From positions 1-52,206 of the forward strand of contig JAJXZE010000019.1 of assembly GCA_021780195.1 (NCBI GenBank): 52,206 bases of DNA. The letters are read 5' to 3'. Below, one piece after another: positions 21,730 through 29,284 of this stretch (positions within the stretch are counted from its first letter, which is position 1; every line of letters begins with the position of its first letter). This stretch comes from a bacterium (GTDB taxonomy: Bacteria; Patescibacteriota; Minisyncoccia; UBA6257; 2-01-FULL-56-20). The position numbers and the translations under genes were made by a program. The notes under the pieces were generated by a model. That model was not told where the DNA came from. It made no database searches and saw only the letters and a list, made by a program, of their open reading frames with translations.

Positions 21730-22797
21730 ATGAGCATTATCGAGAGCATCCGCAACTGGTTCCAGGGCAAAACTCAATGGCAGAATCAGCCACCAAAGTT
21801 GCCGGATTCGTATTTTGTAGGAGAGGAGTACGTGAAAGACCCCACGCGGATTGACGTTGTGATTAACGCCCAATTCATATCGGGTGGCTTGGTGCACCCA
21901 TTTGATTTTTTCTTATACGGAAATAGGGTTCTCGTCCGCCAATCTGGTGCGGTACTCACTGTAACTATTCAAAGAAAGATACCGCAGAAACTCTGGCAGG
22001 ATGTTTATTCTTCGCAAAAGGGCGATAGATATATTGTGGCGTATGTTTGGAAAATGCTTCCTCGCGTAAATCAGGAGATTCTAAAACAGAAGTATGCAAG
22101 TGGCCACGTTTTCCTTAAAAGCATTTCCACACTCGACATCGTGGCACTTCTATTGAACTACAACAAGAAAACGATACAGGTGCGCTGGCCGCTTGCCATA
22201 AGCGATTTTCCAATGCCGCCAGAACTTAAAATCGCCGGAGACGAAATCTATGTTCGAGACTTCATTGATGCTATGAGTTCGTATTTCTCGTCTAATTATG
22301 ACGATTGCATACGGCGGCTCGTAACAGCTACGGAAAATTTCTTTGAAGCGAACAAATTGCCCGGCAATGGTTTCAAGGACACCGTTGTTAAAAACATTTC
22401 AGGCGGAGCGCTTGCCCAGAAATCCATAAAGAGCAATCTACTGTTCATTTATAAACTGCGCAATAAGATCGTGCACAATAAATTCAGAATTAACCCTGCG
22501 CGAGGCTGGATATGTTTCAAGGCGATTTCCACGGTCAAATATTTATTTGGCTCTCCGCTCAATACAACAAATCATATGGCGGCTGGTTATGTTTCGCGCA
22601 TCGAAATGCAGTTTAATATGCTGCGCGACTTCGCAGGCGGTTTTACGAATTTGGATGATATTGAACGAGCGCAGAGTAATCCCAAAAATGAGCCGAATGA
22701 GGATAATGTTATTAGAACGCAGGAACAGATGGACAAATTTATGTTCAGCAGCTTGGAAATCACGCCTAAAGAGCGAGGATTGGTTCTTATGAAGTAG
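21730..22797 (+). CDS. HEPN-domain protein, putative RNase of a defence or toxin system
   Basis: 355 residues starting MSIIESIRNW, AT-rich. The C-terminal third has the HEPN hallmark R-x4-H in IYKLRNKIVHNKF (about residue 245) after a helical region with AMSSYFSSNYDDCIRRLVTATENFFE, typical of HEPN helices. The N-terminal half (about residues 1-180) is unlike anything I recognise and may be a sensor domain. HEPN RNases are common effectors in abortive infection and toxin-antitoxin modules. The gene is followed 60 bp later by another unknown gene in the same direction. Start chosen by the TATAAT 6 nt upstream. Confidence 0.6.
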   Translation: MSIIESIRNWFQGKTQWQNQPPKLPDSYFVGEEYVKDPTRIDVVINAQFISGGLVHPFDFFLYGNRVLVRQSGAVLTVTIQRKIPQKLWQDVYSSQKGDRYIVAYVWKMLPRVNQEILKQKYASGHVFLKSISTLDIVALLLNYNKKTIQVRWPLAISDFPMPPELKIAGDEIYVRDFIDAMSSYFSSNYDDCIRRLVTATENFFEANKLPGNGFKDTVVKNISGGALAQKSIKSNLLFIYKLRNKIVHNKFRINPARGWICFKAISTVKYLFGSPLNTTNHMAAGYVSRIEMQFNMLRDFAGGFTNLDDIERAQSNPKNEPNEDNVIRTQEQMDKFMFSSLEITPKERGLVLMK

Positions 22798-22843
22798 ATT
22801 GCATCCGAAAAATAAGAGCATTGCGGAACGCCGACGAGAATAG

Positions 22844-22849
22844 TATAAA
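22844..22849 (+). promoter_or_regulatory. -10 element of the 22857 gene (leaderless)
   Basis: TATAAA, 7 nt before ATG 22857. Confidence 0.45.
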
Positions 22850-22856
22850 GGCACTA

Positions 22857-23690
22857 ATGCCTCCACTTTTTGCAGAACTCGAACAAAGATTGCCAGACGG
22901 CGAGCTGGGTAGTTCAACCTCGATGGATAGCGCGCTAGCTCGACCTTTTGGCGTGCTCGTGCAGGACGGCAGGAGAGTTGGCAAGATCAACCATCTTTTC
23001 TATGCGGATTCTGCCCACTCTTATATAGTCGGGTCTCTGTGCTGGTCTGTAACCGGACGACTTATTTTCTTTCCGGGCATAATTGGAAGAAAAATTATTT
23101 GGGACACCGGAGTAGCTCAACTTAAAAGCAATGGGATTATTGATCACATCACCTTAGAACCTGATTTCGCAACTTGGCATCTAACATCGCTCATAAACGG
23201 CAAGAAAGACACCAGTCACTTGCCCAACCGTAACACGGTAAAAATCCAACGCGGGTTGCATTACTGGTTTGGTATGAGCGTTTCCGGCCCTCAGGTTTTT
23301 GAACCCGCATTTCAAAGCCACAAGTTCAAATTCGAGATACCTCAAGATAAGGCAGACTACTATCGGAAAATAATTCTCGATGCTAAGGCTGGGGCTGTGT
23401 ACCACACTTTAAATTTACCTTCTACGGGAAGTTTGGCGGCGGGAGAATTTCTGCACTTTGATTTTTTGATAGATAGGCGATGGTTTCGACACTTGAGGAA
23501 ACTTCCAACGAATTTAGCTTGGGTACCGAGCGCGCCTCCGGCACTAAAAACCCCTATAAAAATCCCCAGCGAGATTCCTATGAGGGGGCATAACGTGAAG
23601 CTTGAAGGATTCAAAGGTACTATTGTCATCTTAGTTTCTAGGCACGTCGGCACTCTCACGGAAGACGTAATACTTGGTAGTGCGGCTTAG
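22857..23690 (+). CDS. Unknown protein paired with the HEPN gene
   Basis: 277 residues starting MPPLFAELEQRLPDGELG. No family recognised. It appears soluble, with mixed strand content (NHLFYADSAHSYIVGSLCWSV, HITLEPDFATWHLTSL, FEIPQDKADYYRKIILDAK). It is rich in aromatic and basic residues and has no membrane segment. Same strand, composition and start architecture as the HEPN gene, so the two probably form one functional unit, for example effector plus partner. An upstream in-frame ATG at 22821 exists, but the TATAAA at 22844 argues for the shorter form. Confidence 0.55.
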   Translation: MPPLFAELEQRLPDGELGSSTSMDSALARPFGVLVQDGRRVGKINHLFYADSAHSYIVGSLCWSVTGRLIFFPGIIGRKIIWDTGVAQLKSNGIIDHITLEPDFATWHLTSLINGKKDTSHLPNRNTVKIQRGLHYWFGMSVSGPQVFEPAFQSHKFKFEIPQDKADYYRKIILDAKAGAVYHTLNLPSTGSLAAGEFLHFDFLIDRRWFRHLRKLPTNLAWVPSAPPALKTPIKIPSEIPMRGHNVKLEGFKGTIVILVSRHVGTLTEDVILGSAA

Positions 23691-24083
23691 GCGGTATTGC
23701 GTAGCGACTACAAAACGTGGAACTACCACCTCTTAGGCGTGCCAAAAGGAGGGGTTGGGGGAGGAATTTGGGCGCGCCATAGGCGAAGCCCCGAGGCCAG
23801 CAGGCCGAGGGGCTGAGCACTGAGTTTCAGAATTGCCGGAAGGCAGGCAGAAATACCGAAAATAGGTATATTGTCATTTCCCAAACCGGAGCAAAAGTTC
23901 AGATTTGACGGGACATAAATCGTATCAGGGTAGTCGTTCCGTAACGACTACCCCAACGACTACCCTCTGGGGTCAGAAATTCGTGCTAAAATACGTTCGT
24001 ATTTCGTCCAAAATCGACCGCACAGTAGTGCATCGGTTCGAGAGACCTTGAGGTCTGAGATTTTACGTCTGGTGAATGTAAGC
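23691..24083. other. Intergenic region of island 1 with several hairpins
   Basis: No gene seen. It holds a terminator-like stem AGCCCC-GAGGCC...GGCC-GAGGGGCT (about 23785-23818), and a block where GGGTAGTCGTT pairs with AACGACTACCC, which then repeats directly (AACGACTACCC twice, about 23932-23966). A palindrome AAATACG-TT-CGTATTT follows near 23990-24007. The repeated arms suggest a mobile-element end or a regulatory structure. Confidence 0.4.
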
Positions 24084-24089
24084 TACAAT
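24084..24089 (+). promoter_or_regulatory. -10 element of the 24096 gene (leaderless)
   Basis: TACAAT, 6 nt before ATG 24096, with a possible -35 TTTACG 16 bp upstream (24062-24067). Confidence 0.55.
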
Positions 24090-24095
24090 GGCCTT

Positions 24096-24596
24096 ATGCT
24101 GAAATCATTTTCTTACCAGCTCAATGCCGGTCCTCTCCCCACAGAAGAAGCGCTGTTGGAAGATTGGCAAATCGGTAATTGCCGCCGGGCCATACAACTA
24201 TACTTTTTAATTTCTAAAAGAGTATTTTTACCTCCTGAAAAAGTGCTTTGCCCTGCAGCGTATCACCAGACCGGAAATTTTATTTTCAGAAAGGGCGAGA
24301 GTGTTGATTTTGGCCTATGTAAGGCCGGAGATATTATCTATGCCGAGAGAATCAGAAACAAAGATGGAGGGCTAATCGATAAAAGCGAAAAGAGCTTTAT
24401 TCGCGAGGATGATTATATAACTTCCCTGCATACTGCCATTTACACAGGAGATCCCGGTCGGGAAATTTACCACGCCACCTCTATCGAAGGAGGTAGCTGT
24501 AATTGGTCGCTCAAACGTTTCTTGGAATTTTACAAACCAGTGGCTGTGAAGCGGATTGCGACCTCGGATCACCGCAGAAATTTTAGAGGGACTTAA
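24096..24596 (+). CDS. NlpC/P60-like cysteine hydrolase, probable
   Basis: 166 residues starting MLKSFSYQLNAGPLP. A Cys in IGNCRRAIQLYFL followed by CKAGDIIYAERI, a conserved His in SLHTAIYTGD, and YHATSIEGGSCNWSLKRFLEFY follow the Cys-His order of papain-like NlpC/P60 amidases, which cut peptidoglycan stem peptides or related amides. There is no signal peptide, so the substrate may be cytoplasmic. It is the last gene of the AT-rich island next to tRNA-Ser(CGA). The match is by motif order only. Confidence 0.5.
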   Translation: MLKSFSYQLNAGPLPTEEALLEDWQIGNCRRAIQLYFLISKRVFLPPEKVLCPAAYHQTGNFIFRKGESVDFGLCKAGDIIYAERIRNKDGGLIDKSEKSFIREDDYITSLHTAIYTGDPGREIYHATSIEGGSCNWSLKRFLEFYKPVAVKRIATSDHRRNFRGT

Positions 24597-24769
24597 TGCC
24601 TCGCTAGGTATGATGGCATCGCGGTGGGGGCGGCGCAGTGCTGGCTCTGGCCTACCATCTAGAGTCCACGGGGCGCATATCCCCGCGCCAAGACCGCCAC
24701 GGGGCAGGCATTAAAAGATTATTAACGGGCCGTTTTGTTTTCGTCCGCCCCCGCCCGACCACGGCGGCG
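24597..24769. other. Island 1 right border region
   Basis: No gene. Composition returns from AT-rich to GC-rich here. CATTAAAAGATTATTAACGG at about 24710-24729 resembles CATTAAAAAATTATTAACCG at about 14095-14114; the meaning is unclear. I could not find a clean copy of the tRNA-Ser(CGA) 3' end. Confidence 0.3.
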
Positions 24770-25720
24770 TTAGAGAACAAACCTCACGTAGATTCCCGAC
24801 GGCACCACGCGGCCGCCTGCGGACTCCGCGATAGCCAGCTCGCCGAACTCCCCTTTCCCGCTGACCTCAGCACGTGCGGTGAACGCTCCTTCGACCGCCT
24901 GAACGAAGGACTGCGGCGAGTATCCCGCGGCGTAGCCATTCAGAAGGAAGAACGCGCCGGACTTTCGCGCAAGAAGCTTTTCGAGAATCGCAAGTAGGCG
25001 CGTGAGGTCGCGTTCGATATGCCACACCTCCCCTTTCGGACCGCGCCCGAACGCGGGCGGGTCGAGGATGATTCCGTCGTACGACGCGCCGCGACGCGCC
25101 TCGCGCTCCGCGAATTTCAGGGCATCATCCGTGATCCAACGGATTCCGTCCGCCGCGATTCCGGAAAGCGCGGCATTCTCCCTCGCCCATGCATTGCTCT
25201 TCGGCGACGCGTCGACGTGCGTCACGCGCGCGCCGGCCTGCGCCGCCGCGATGCTCGCGATGCCGGTATAGCCGAAAAGATTGAGAACCGAAGGTGCGCG
25301 CCTCGCCGCCTGGACGGACTTATCGGAGGACGTTCGCGTGGACTCGCGCCCGTGTACATCCGGCCCTCCGGCTCCCACGAGCGCCGCCGCGTGGGCGCGG
25401 ATCCATTCCCAGTTCGCCGCCTGCTCGGGAAAAACGCCCGTGTGCTTGAACGACGTCAGGCGCACCTTGAAACGGACGTCGCGCCAAAAAAGCTCCCACG
25501 CCTCTGGTATCCCCTTCTTCTTCCACGAACCCTTCTCGCCATTCCTCTCGAACTCCGCGCGCGCCTCCTTCCAGCGCTCGGGCGCGGCGGGAGTCCACAG
25601 GGCCTGCGTTTCGGGACGGATAAGGATCACTGCGCCGTAGCGCTCAAGCTTGCGCTCCCCGCCGGAATCGACGAGTTCGTAATCACCCCAGGGCTCCGCG
25701 ACGAGGTCGGTGCGCTTCAT
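24770..25720 (-). CDS. RlmI-like SAM-dependent rRNA methyltransferase
   Basis: 316 residues. The Rossmann fold shows LNLFGYTGIASIAAAQAGARVTHVDAS (SAM binding), WITDDALKFAERE, and the catalytic DPPAFGRG motif of N6-adenine/C5-cytosine base methyltransferases. An N-terminal region with TSFKHTGVFPEQAANW matches the RlmI/class I rRNA methyltransferase family; the PUA domain of E. coli RlmI is not evident. It overlaps the preceding rlmB-like gene by 4 bp. The exact target base is not shown by the sequence. Confidence 0.85.
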   Translation of the reverse strand: MKRTDLVAEPWGDYELVDSGGERKLERYGAVILIRPETQALWTPAAPERWKEARAEFERNGEKGSWKKKGIPEAWELFWRDVRFKVRLTSFKHTGVFPEQAANWEWIRAHAAALVGAGGPDVHGRESTRTSSDKSVQAARRAPSVLNLFGYTGIASIAAAQAGARVTHVDASPKSNAWARENAALSGIAADGIRWITDDALKFAEREARRGASYDGIILDPPAFGRGPKGEVWHIERDLTRLLAILEKLLARKSGAFFLLNGYAAGYSPQSFVQAVEGAFTARAEVSGKGEFGELAIAESAGGRVVPSGIYVRFVL

Positions 25721-26631
25721 GTCCGTGCGTCCGCGCCGGCGACCCCGCGCGCATCCGTTCCCGCGTCCGCAGGGACGCTATCCGCATCCGGCGCGCCGAT
25801 GCCGTGCACCGCGCTCCATTGATAGAGCACGACCGCGGCGGAGACCGATGCGTTCAGTGATTCGCAGCGCGGCTCCATCGGAATGCGGAGTCCGACGTCG
25901 CACCGCGCGAGCGTGTGTTCGCGAATGCCCGTCCCCTCGTTCCCGACGATCACGAGCGCGGGCGCGTCGAATTTCTCCTCGGCGAGAACCTGCGCGCCGT
26001 CCATCACGAGGCCGTACGTGCGGAAGCCGAAATCTTTCTTGAGGCGGTCGACGGCCTGATTCACGTTCCCTATGGCGACGAGCGGCACACGAAACACCAT
26101 GCCCGCGGACGCCTTCACGACCGCGCCCGTCACGGGCGCCTGGTTATGGACCGGCATAAGGACGCCCGTGGCGCCGAACGCCGCCGCCGAGCGGATGATG
26201 GCGCCCACATTGTGCGGGTCGGTCAGCTCGTCGAGCAGAACAAGCAGGGTGCGCGCATCGGGCGGGCGCTTTTCGAACCCCGCCGCGAACTCCCTGAAGT
26301 CGCGCACGAGGGCGCCCGGATCCACCGTCGCGATCACGCCCTGGTGCGCCGTATCCTCGCCCACCATGCGTCCCGCGTCGCGGCTCCGCACCGCCTCGAC
26401 CGGCACCGCGCTTTTCCGGAGAAGCGCCCGGAGTTCCGGGTCGTCCACCTCGTCCGAAAGAAAAACTTTCCGCACCACATGCGGCGCATTCAGAAGCGCC
26501 TCCGCGAGCGCGTGCTTGCCATAGATGTAGATCTTCTCGCGGCGCGGGTGGCCGGACGCGCGATCGCGGTCCCCTTTGCGGCGGCGCGCAGCGCGGGCGG
26601 GGCGCTCGTTATACCTCTTTCCCCTCATCAT
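25717..26631 (-). CDS. rlmB: TrmH/SpoU-family rRNA 2'-O-methyltransferase (RlmB-like)
   Basis: 304 residues. A basic N-terminal tail, a substrate-binding domain (IYIYGKHALAEALLNAPHVVRKVFLSDE...HQGVIATVD), then the trefoil-knot SPOUT domain with LDELTDPHNVGAIIRSAAAFG, VIVGNEGTGIREHTLARCD and IPMEPRCESLNASVSAAVVLY. RlmB makes Gm2251 in 23S rRNA; the exact target is inferred. Its start overlaps the end of the broken acyltransferase gene, and its stop overlaps the next methyltransferase. Confidence 0.93.
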   Translation of the reverse strand: MMRGKRYNERPARAARRRKGDRDRASGHPRREKIYIYGKHALAEALLNAPHVVRKVFLSDEVDDPELRALLRKSAVPVEAVRSRDAGRMVGEDTAHQGVIATVDPGALVRDFREFAAGFEKRPPDARTLLVLLDELTDPHNVGAIIRSAAAFGATGVLMPVHNQAPVTGAVVKASAGMVFRVPLVAIGNVNQAVDRLKKDFGFRTYGLVMDGAQVLAEEKFDAPALVIVGNEGTGIREHTLARCDVGLRIPMEPRCESLNASVSAAVVLYQWSAVHGIGAPDADSVPADAGTDARGVAGADART

Positions 26632-27147
26632 CGTGATTGACCCGCTCGCCCCAAGATCCCCTCTTTTCTTCGGGAAGCATCTCCGCAAGCGCAAGCATTA
26701 CCTTATCCGACTCCCTCTTGAGCCTCTCCTGCAGTTCCTTTATGCGGTCGAGATCCGCTCGCGTAACACTCTTCGGATCTTCCCTCCTGCGTTTCAAAAT
26801 TTCGCCGAGATCCTTAAGGCCCTCAATCTTCTCCGGAACGATCGGCTTGCCGATGATCATCTCGGCTTCCGGTCTCCCCAAGAGGCCACCAATGCCTTTT
26901 TTGCGAATGACCGCATCGGGACTGTCCGATTTTATGTTCACCGCGATGGGAACAATGATGGCATTGGAAATCTCGGCAAGATATACGCCTCCATATCCGC
27001 CCCTAGCCGGCAACTTGCCATCTTTCACGGGAGTTGGATCATAGGCCGCAATCAACATCGCATCACCCTCGTCGGCGTTTCATTGCGCTTTGCGGGAAAT
27101 TCTCCTTCTGTGGGTGCCAGATTACGCCCTACCGATTCGAATTTCAT
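26609..27147 (-). pseudogene. Truncated, probably frameshifted PlsC-like acyltransferase
   Basis: The main frame (26609-27058, 149 residues) begins LIAAYDPTPVKDGKLPARGGYGGVYLAEISNAIIVPIAVN, like the C-terminal half of lysophosphatidate acyltransferases (GxxxLAxxxxxPIVPVAI), with LLGRPEAEMIIGKPIVP after it. The catalytic H-x4-D part is absent. Upstream, a different frame from ATG 27147 reads MKFESVGRNLAPTEGE...NETPTRVM. It would join the main frame if 5 bases of a GATGCGATG duplication (about 27058-27066) were removed. A -10 (27155-27160) precedes ATG 27147. Confidence 0.5.
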
Positions 27148-27154
27148 TGACTTT

Positions 27155-27160
27155 AGCATA
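27155..27160 (-). promoter_or_regulatory. -10 element of the PlsC-like gene (leaderless)
   Basis: TATGCT on the minus strand, 7 nt before ATG 27147. Confidence 0.4.
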
Positions 27161-27222
27161 TCATTCCGATACGGGGATGGCAAGATAAAAATGCGGGCCG
27201 TGGCGGGGCCCGCAAAAGACGA

Positions 27223-27474
27223 TCAGAGGCAGATGAGCTGGCGCATGGCCAGCCATACAAACAGCCCCCAGATTCCTGCGGGCGCAAGCACCCGAAAGGA
27301 AAATACCGCAAACGGGACGCCTATCGGCAATCCCATAGGCGGCGGGGGCGGCGGCCACGATTCCTTTAGGTATTTCATTGCCCAGCGCCGACCGCGCCGG
27401 GTCGCCGCCACGGCGACGATTGCCCCCGCCGTCGCCGCAAGAAACGCAAATGATACGAAGTTCGCTATCGTCAT
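27223..27474 (-). CDS. Small two-helix membrane protein
   Basis: 83 residues starting MTIANFVSFAFLAA, with hydrophobic segments at about residues 3-22 and 52-78 separated by a basic, proline-rich loop (YLKESWPPPPPPMGLP). A strong AAGGAGG lies 6 nt before the ATG. No family recognised. It follows the XRE/DUF2178 pair at a distance of 56 bp on the same strand. Confidence 0.6.
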   Translation of the reverse strand: MTIANFVSFAFLAATAGAIVAVAATRRGRRWAMKYLKESWPPPPPPMGLPIGVPFAVFSFRVLAPAGIWGLFVWLAMRQLICL

Positions 27475-27530
27475 GGCGAACCTCCTTTCTAGAACATATT
27501 ATACAATAATCTACGAATAACGCAACCTCC

Positions 27531-27728
27531 TCAATCTTCAAACAAAAACACCTTGTCCACCGTGCTGCCGAGCGCCTTCGCGATGTCGTGCGCGAGCTTG
27601 AGCGAAGGGTTGTACTTCCCCTGCTCCAGGAATACGACGGTTTCACGGCGCACGCCCGCCAGGCGCGCCAGTTCGTCCTGGGTCAAGCCGCGCTTCGCGC
27701 GAAGTTCTTTAATCCGGTTCTGCATCAC
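27531..27728 (-). CDS. XRE-family small transcriptional regulator
   Basis: 65 residues, nearly all a helix-turn-helix of the Cro/C1 type: [49 protein letters not shown], ending [12 protein letters not shown]. This YozG-like form is often paired with a DUF2178 membrane protein, as here (3-bp gap to the upstream gene). It probably binds the inverted repeat at 28292-28313 and controls its own operon. Confidence 0.92.
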   Translation of the reverse strand: MMQNRIKELRAKRGLTQDELARLAGVRRETVVFLEQGKYNPSLKLAHDIAKALGSTVDKVFLFED

Positions 27729-27731
27729 GCT

Positions 27732-28286
27732 TTATGATCGTCCGCAGGGAGCCGTCGGCGCGGGGGCGGCGGGATGGCCGTGCGCCGTCCATTGCCCGTT
27801 CACGCAAATCCAATCATCCTCGCCGGACAGGAAACGGACACCCACGGCGAACATCGCAATGAAAAGCGCGATCACAAGGACGATGAGCATCGTCCTTTTT
27901 CTACCGGAAGAGGCATAGCGGGAGTGATAGCTCACGAGCGCGGCATAGACAAGCATGAGAAGACATGTCGAGAACGCAAGCGTAAGACCGATCGCCTCGT
28001 AGGCGGGATTCCGGTCGCGGAACGCGTAAAACATGAGCGTCGCGATCACGGCGATCCATGAATATATCTGGATGGCAAGAAACGCCGCCCTGCCGCCGAT
28101 CGCAAAATCGCGCTCGTCCGCCACGATCTCCTTCACGCGGCGGCGGAGGAAAAGAAGCACGAGCACCGCGGCGACCAGCACCGCGACGGGTACGAGATAG
28201 CTCCGGTAAACGATCGCCTGGCCGACCACCGCCGCCACGATGACCACGACCGCAAGCTTCGCGAACCGATATTGTTTTGCGCTCAT
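27732..28286 (-). CDS. DUF2178-like membrane protein
   Basis: 184 residues with four hydrophobic segments (about residues 10-25, 30-47, 68-88 and 97-117), plus one at about 131-150. The motif VKEIVADERDFAIGGRAAFLAIQIYSW between the second and third is typical of DUF2178 proteins, which are found next to small XRE regulators. Function unknown; the pair may sense a membrane signal. The start at 28286 is 8 nt from a TATAAC -10. Confidence 0.75.
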   Translation of the reverse strand: MSAKQYRFAKLAVVVIVAAVVGQAIVYRSYLVPVAVLVAAVLVLLFLRRRVKEIVADERDFAIGGRAAFLAIQIYSWIAVIATLMFYAFRDRNPAYEAIGLTLAFSTCLLMLVYAALVSYHSRYASSGRKRTMLIVLVIALFIAMFAVGVRFLSGEDDWICVNGQWTAHGHPAAPAPTAPCGRS

Positions 28287-28291
28287 GCGAC

Positions 28292-28321
28292 AATGTTATA
28301 TTTTTCTAACATTCCTGTCAA
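28292..28321 (-). promoter_or_regulatory. Promoter and inverted-repeat operator of the DUF2178/XRE operon
   Basis: -35 TTGACA (28316-28321) and -10 TATAAC (28295-28300) on the minus strand with a short 15-bp spacer. A perfect 7-bp inverted repeat AATGTTA-N8-TAACATT (28292-28313) covers the -10 and spacer, a good operator for the XRE protein encoded by the same operon. Confidence 0.6.
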
Positions 28322-28581
28322 GCGGAGGCGTCCCCTCCCACGCCGTGCGTTATCCTGCGGTGACGATGTCCCGAAGTTCGAACTAAACGGCAAGATCAAT
28401 ATCTGAACAGTTGATAACACTGTACAGAAATTAAGGAAAATTTACAGAGAAAAACCCGAATAGTTCGAACTCCTGGTTTTGCCAAAAAAGTTTACTAAAC
28501 ATTAAAATGTCTAACCGAACCGATAAAAACTCGCTGTTTCATTACACAAACTGACTTTCTGCTATAATCCACTGCAATCGG
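28322..28581. other. Left border of island 2
   Basis: No gene. Composition turns from GC-rich to AT-rich at about 28370. CCTGCGGTG at 28354-28362 is repeated exactly at 29148-29156. The palindrome AGTTCGAACT occurs at 28375-28384 and 28462-28471, and AGTTCGAA again at 29052-29059, bracketing the SET gene. Confidence 0.5.
28357..28362. other. Putative attachment core copy 1 (GCGGTG)
   Basis: GCGGTG, within CCTGCGGTG, the same core as at 29151-29156 and at the 3' end of tRNA-Ser(TGA), 32157-32162. It lies at the GC/AT border and is the likely outer edge of the island. Confidence 0.45.
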
Positions 28582-29049
28582 CTATATGCCCATAGTCACA
28601 TTTTCCTTCAACCTTGGGTCTAATTCATCTTTAAGGTGGTATTTTTCGACAATCTCATTCAAAACATCGCCCTCACTTTTTTCATCCTCAAATGAATTAT
28701 AATTATCTAATATTTCTTCTCCGACTTGAATATCTTTAATAGCGACTGTAATAACTTCTTCCTCGTTATCTCTGTATTCAGAAAGAACGTTCGGGTTTTC
28801 AGAATGATTAAAAAACTTCCCGTCATCGGAAGAAAAGCAATACAATTTACTTTTCTTACTTCTCCAGGAATATTTATAAATATAGATTTGCAATGCTTCT
28901 GGGAAAGCCAGGATCTGTTCGCGGGTAAATTTTAGATCAAATCCCGACGTGAATCTCCATATTTCAGTTCCTTTGGAAATAAACTGATCAGCAAAAAGAC
29001 CAAGGCCGTGAATTTTACTTTCTTTAACTTTTGTCTTTACTAACATCAT
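28582..29049 (-). CDS. SET-domain protein methyltransferase
   Basis: 155 residues, AT-rich. It has the SET layout: KVKESKIHGLGLFADQFISKGTEIW at the start, KFFNHSENPNV (the NHS motif that binds SAM and substrate), VITVAIKDIQVGEEILDNYNSFED (the ELxxDY-like end). These enzymes methylate lysines of proteins; bacterial copies are usually acquired. The target is unknown. It lies between two GCGGTG cores, so it is probably cargo of an integrated element without its own recombinase. Confidence 0.85.
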   Translation of the reverse strand: MMLVKTKVKESKIHGLGLFADQFISKGTEIWRFTSGFDLKFTREQILAFPEALQIYIYKYSWRSKKSKLYCFSSDDGKFFNHSENPNVLSEYRDNEEEVITVAIKDIQVGEEILDNYNSFEDEKSEGDVLNEIVEKYHLKDELDPRLKENVTMGI

Positions 29050-29150
29050 ATAGTTCGAATCCCTTTAAGGTTCACTCATTTTATCATTTTTTCTTTTTAA
29101 GAAGTAGCGTAAAACAAGGTTTTATTTTAATGCTCATTCTCAAAGCTCCT

Positions 29151-29256
29151 GCGGTGTCTGCTTGAAAATATCCGAACTGAGCTGACTGGGCTTGGCGGTC
29201 GGAATTCCCCCCGCGCCTCCCTTCCGCCCGCCTCGCTTTGAAATGGAGCGGAAAGG
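29151..29256. repeat. Left arm of the element, inverted copy at 30508-30613
   Basis: 106 bp that recur as an exact reverse complement at 30508-30613. The arm is GC-rich, unlike the AT-rich interior, and starts at the GCGGTG core. Right after it, 29257-29279 matches (22 of 23 bases, reverse strand) the recombinase codons for VKEKLEIV at 30817-30839. Confidence 0.9.
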
Positions 29257-29284
29257 ACGATTTCAAGTTTTTCTTTAACGGTTT

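Noticed and set aside
23860-24095. Riboswitch or small RNA upstream of the 24096 gene.
   Set aside because: The predicted promoter lies 6 nt before the ATG, so the hairpins would not be in that gene's mRNA, and no known riboswitch core is seen.
21328-24578. CCGCAGA at the tRNA-Ser(CGA) 3' end and again at 24572-24578 as attachment cores of island 1.
   Set aside because: Seven bases are expected often by chance, and the second copy lies inside a coding frame. An empty site in a relative would be needed.
24710-24729. CATTAAAAGATTATTAACGG as a recombination site shared with 14095-14114.
   Set aside because: The match is short, AT-rich and imperfect, with no shared flanks.
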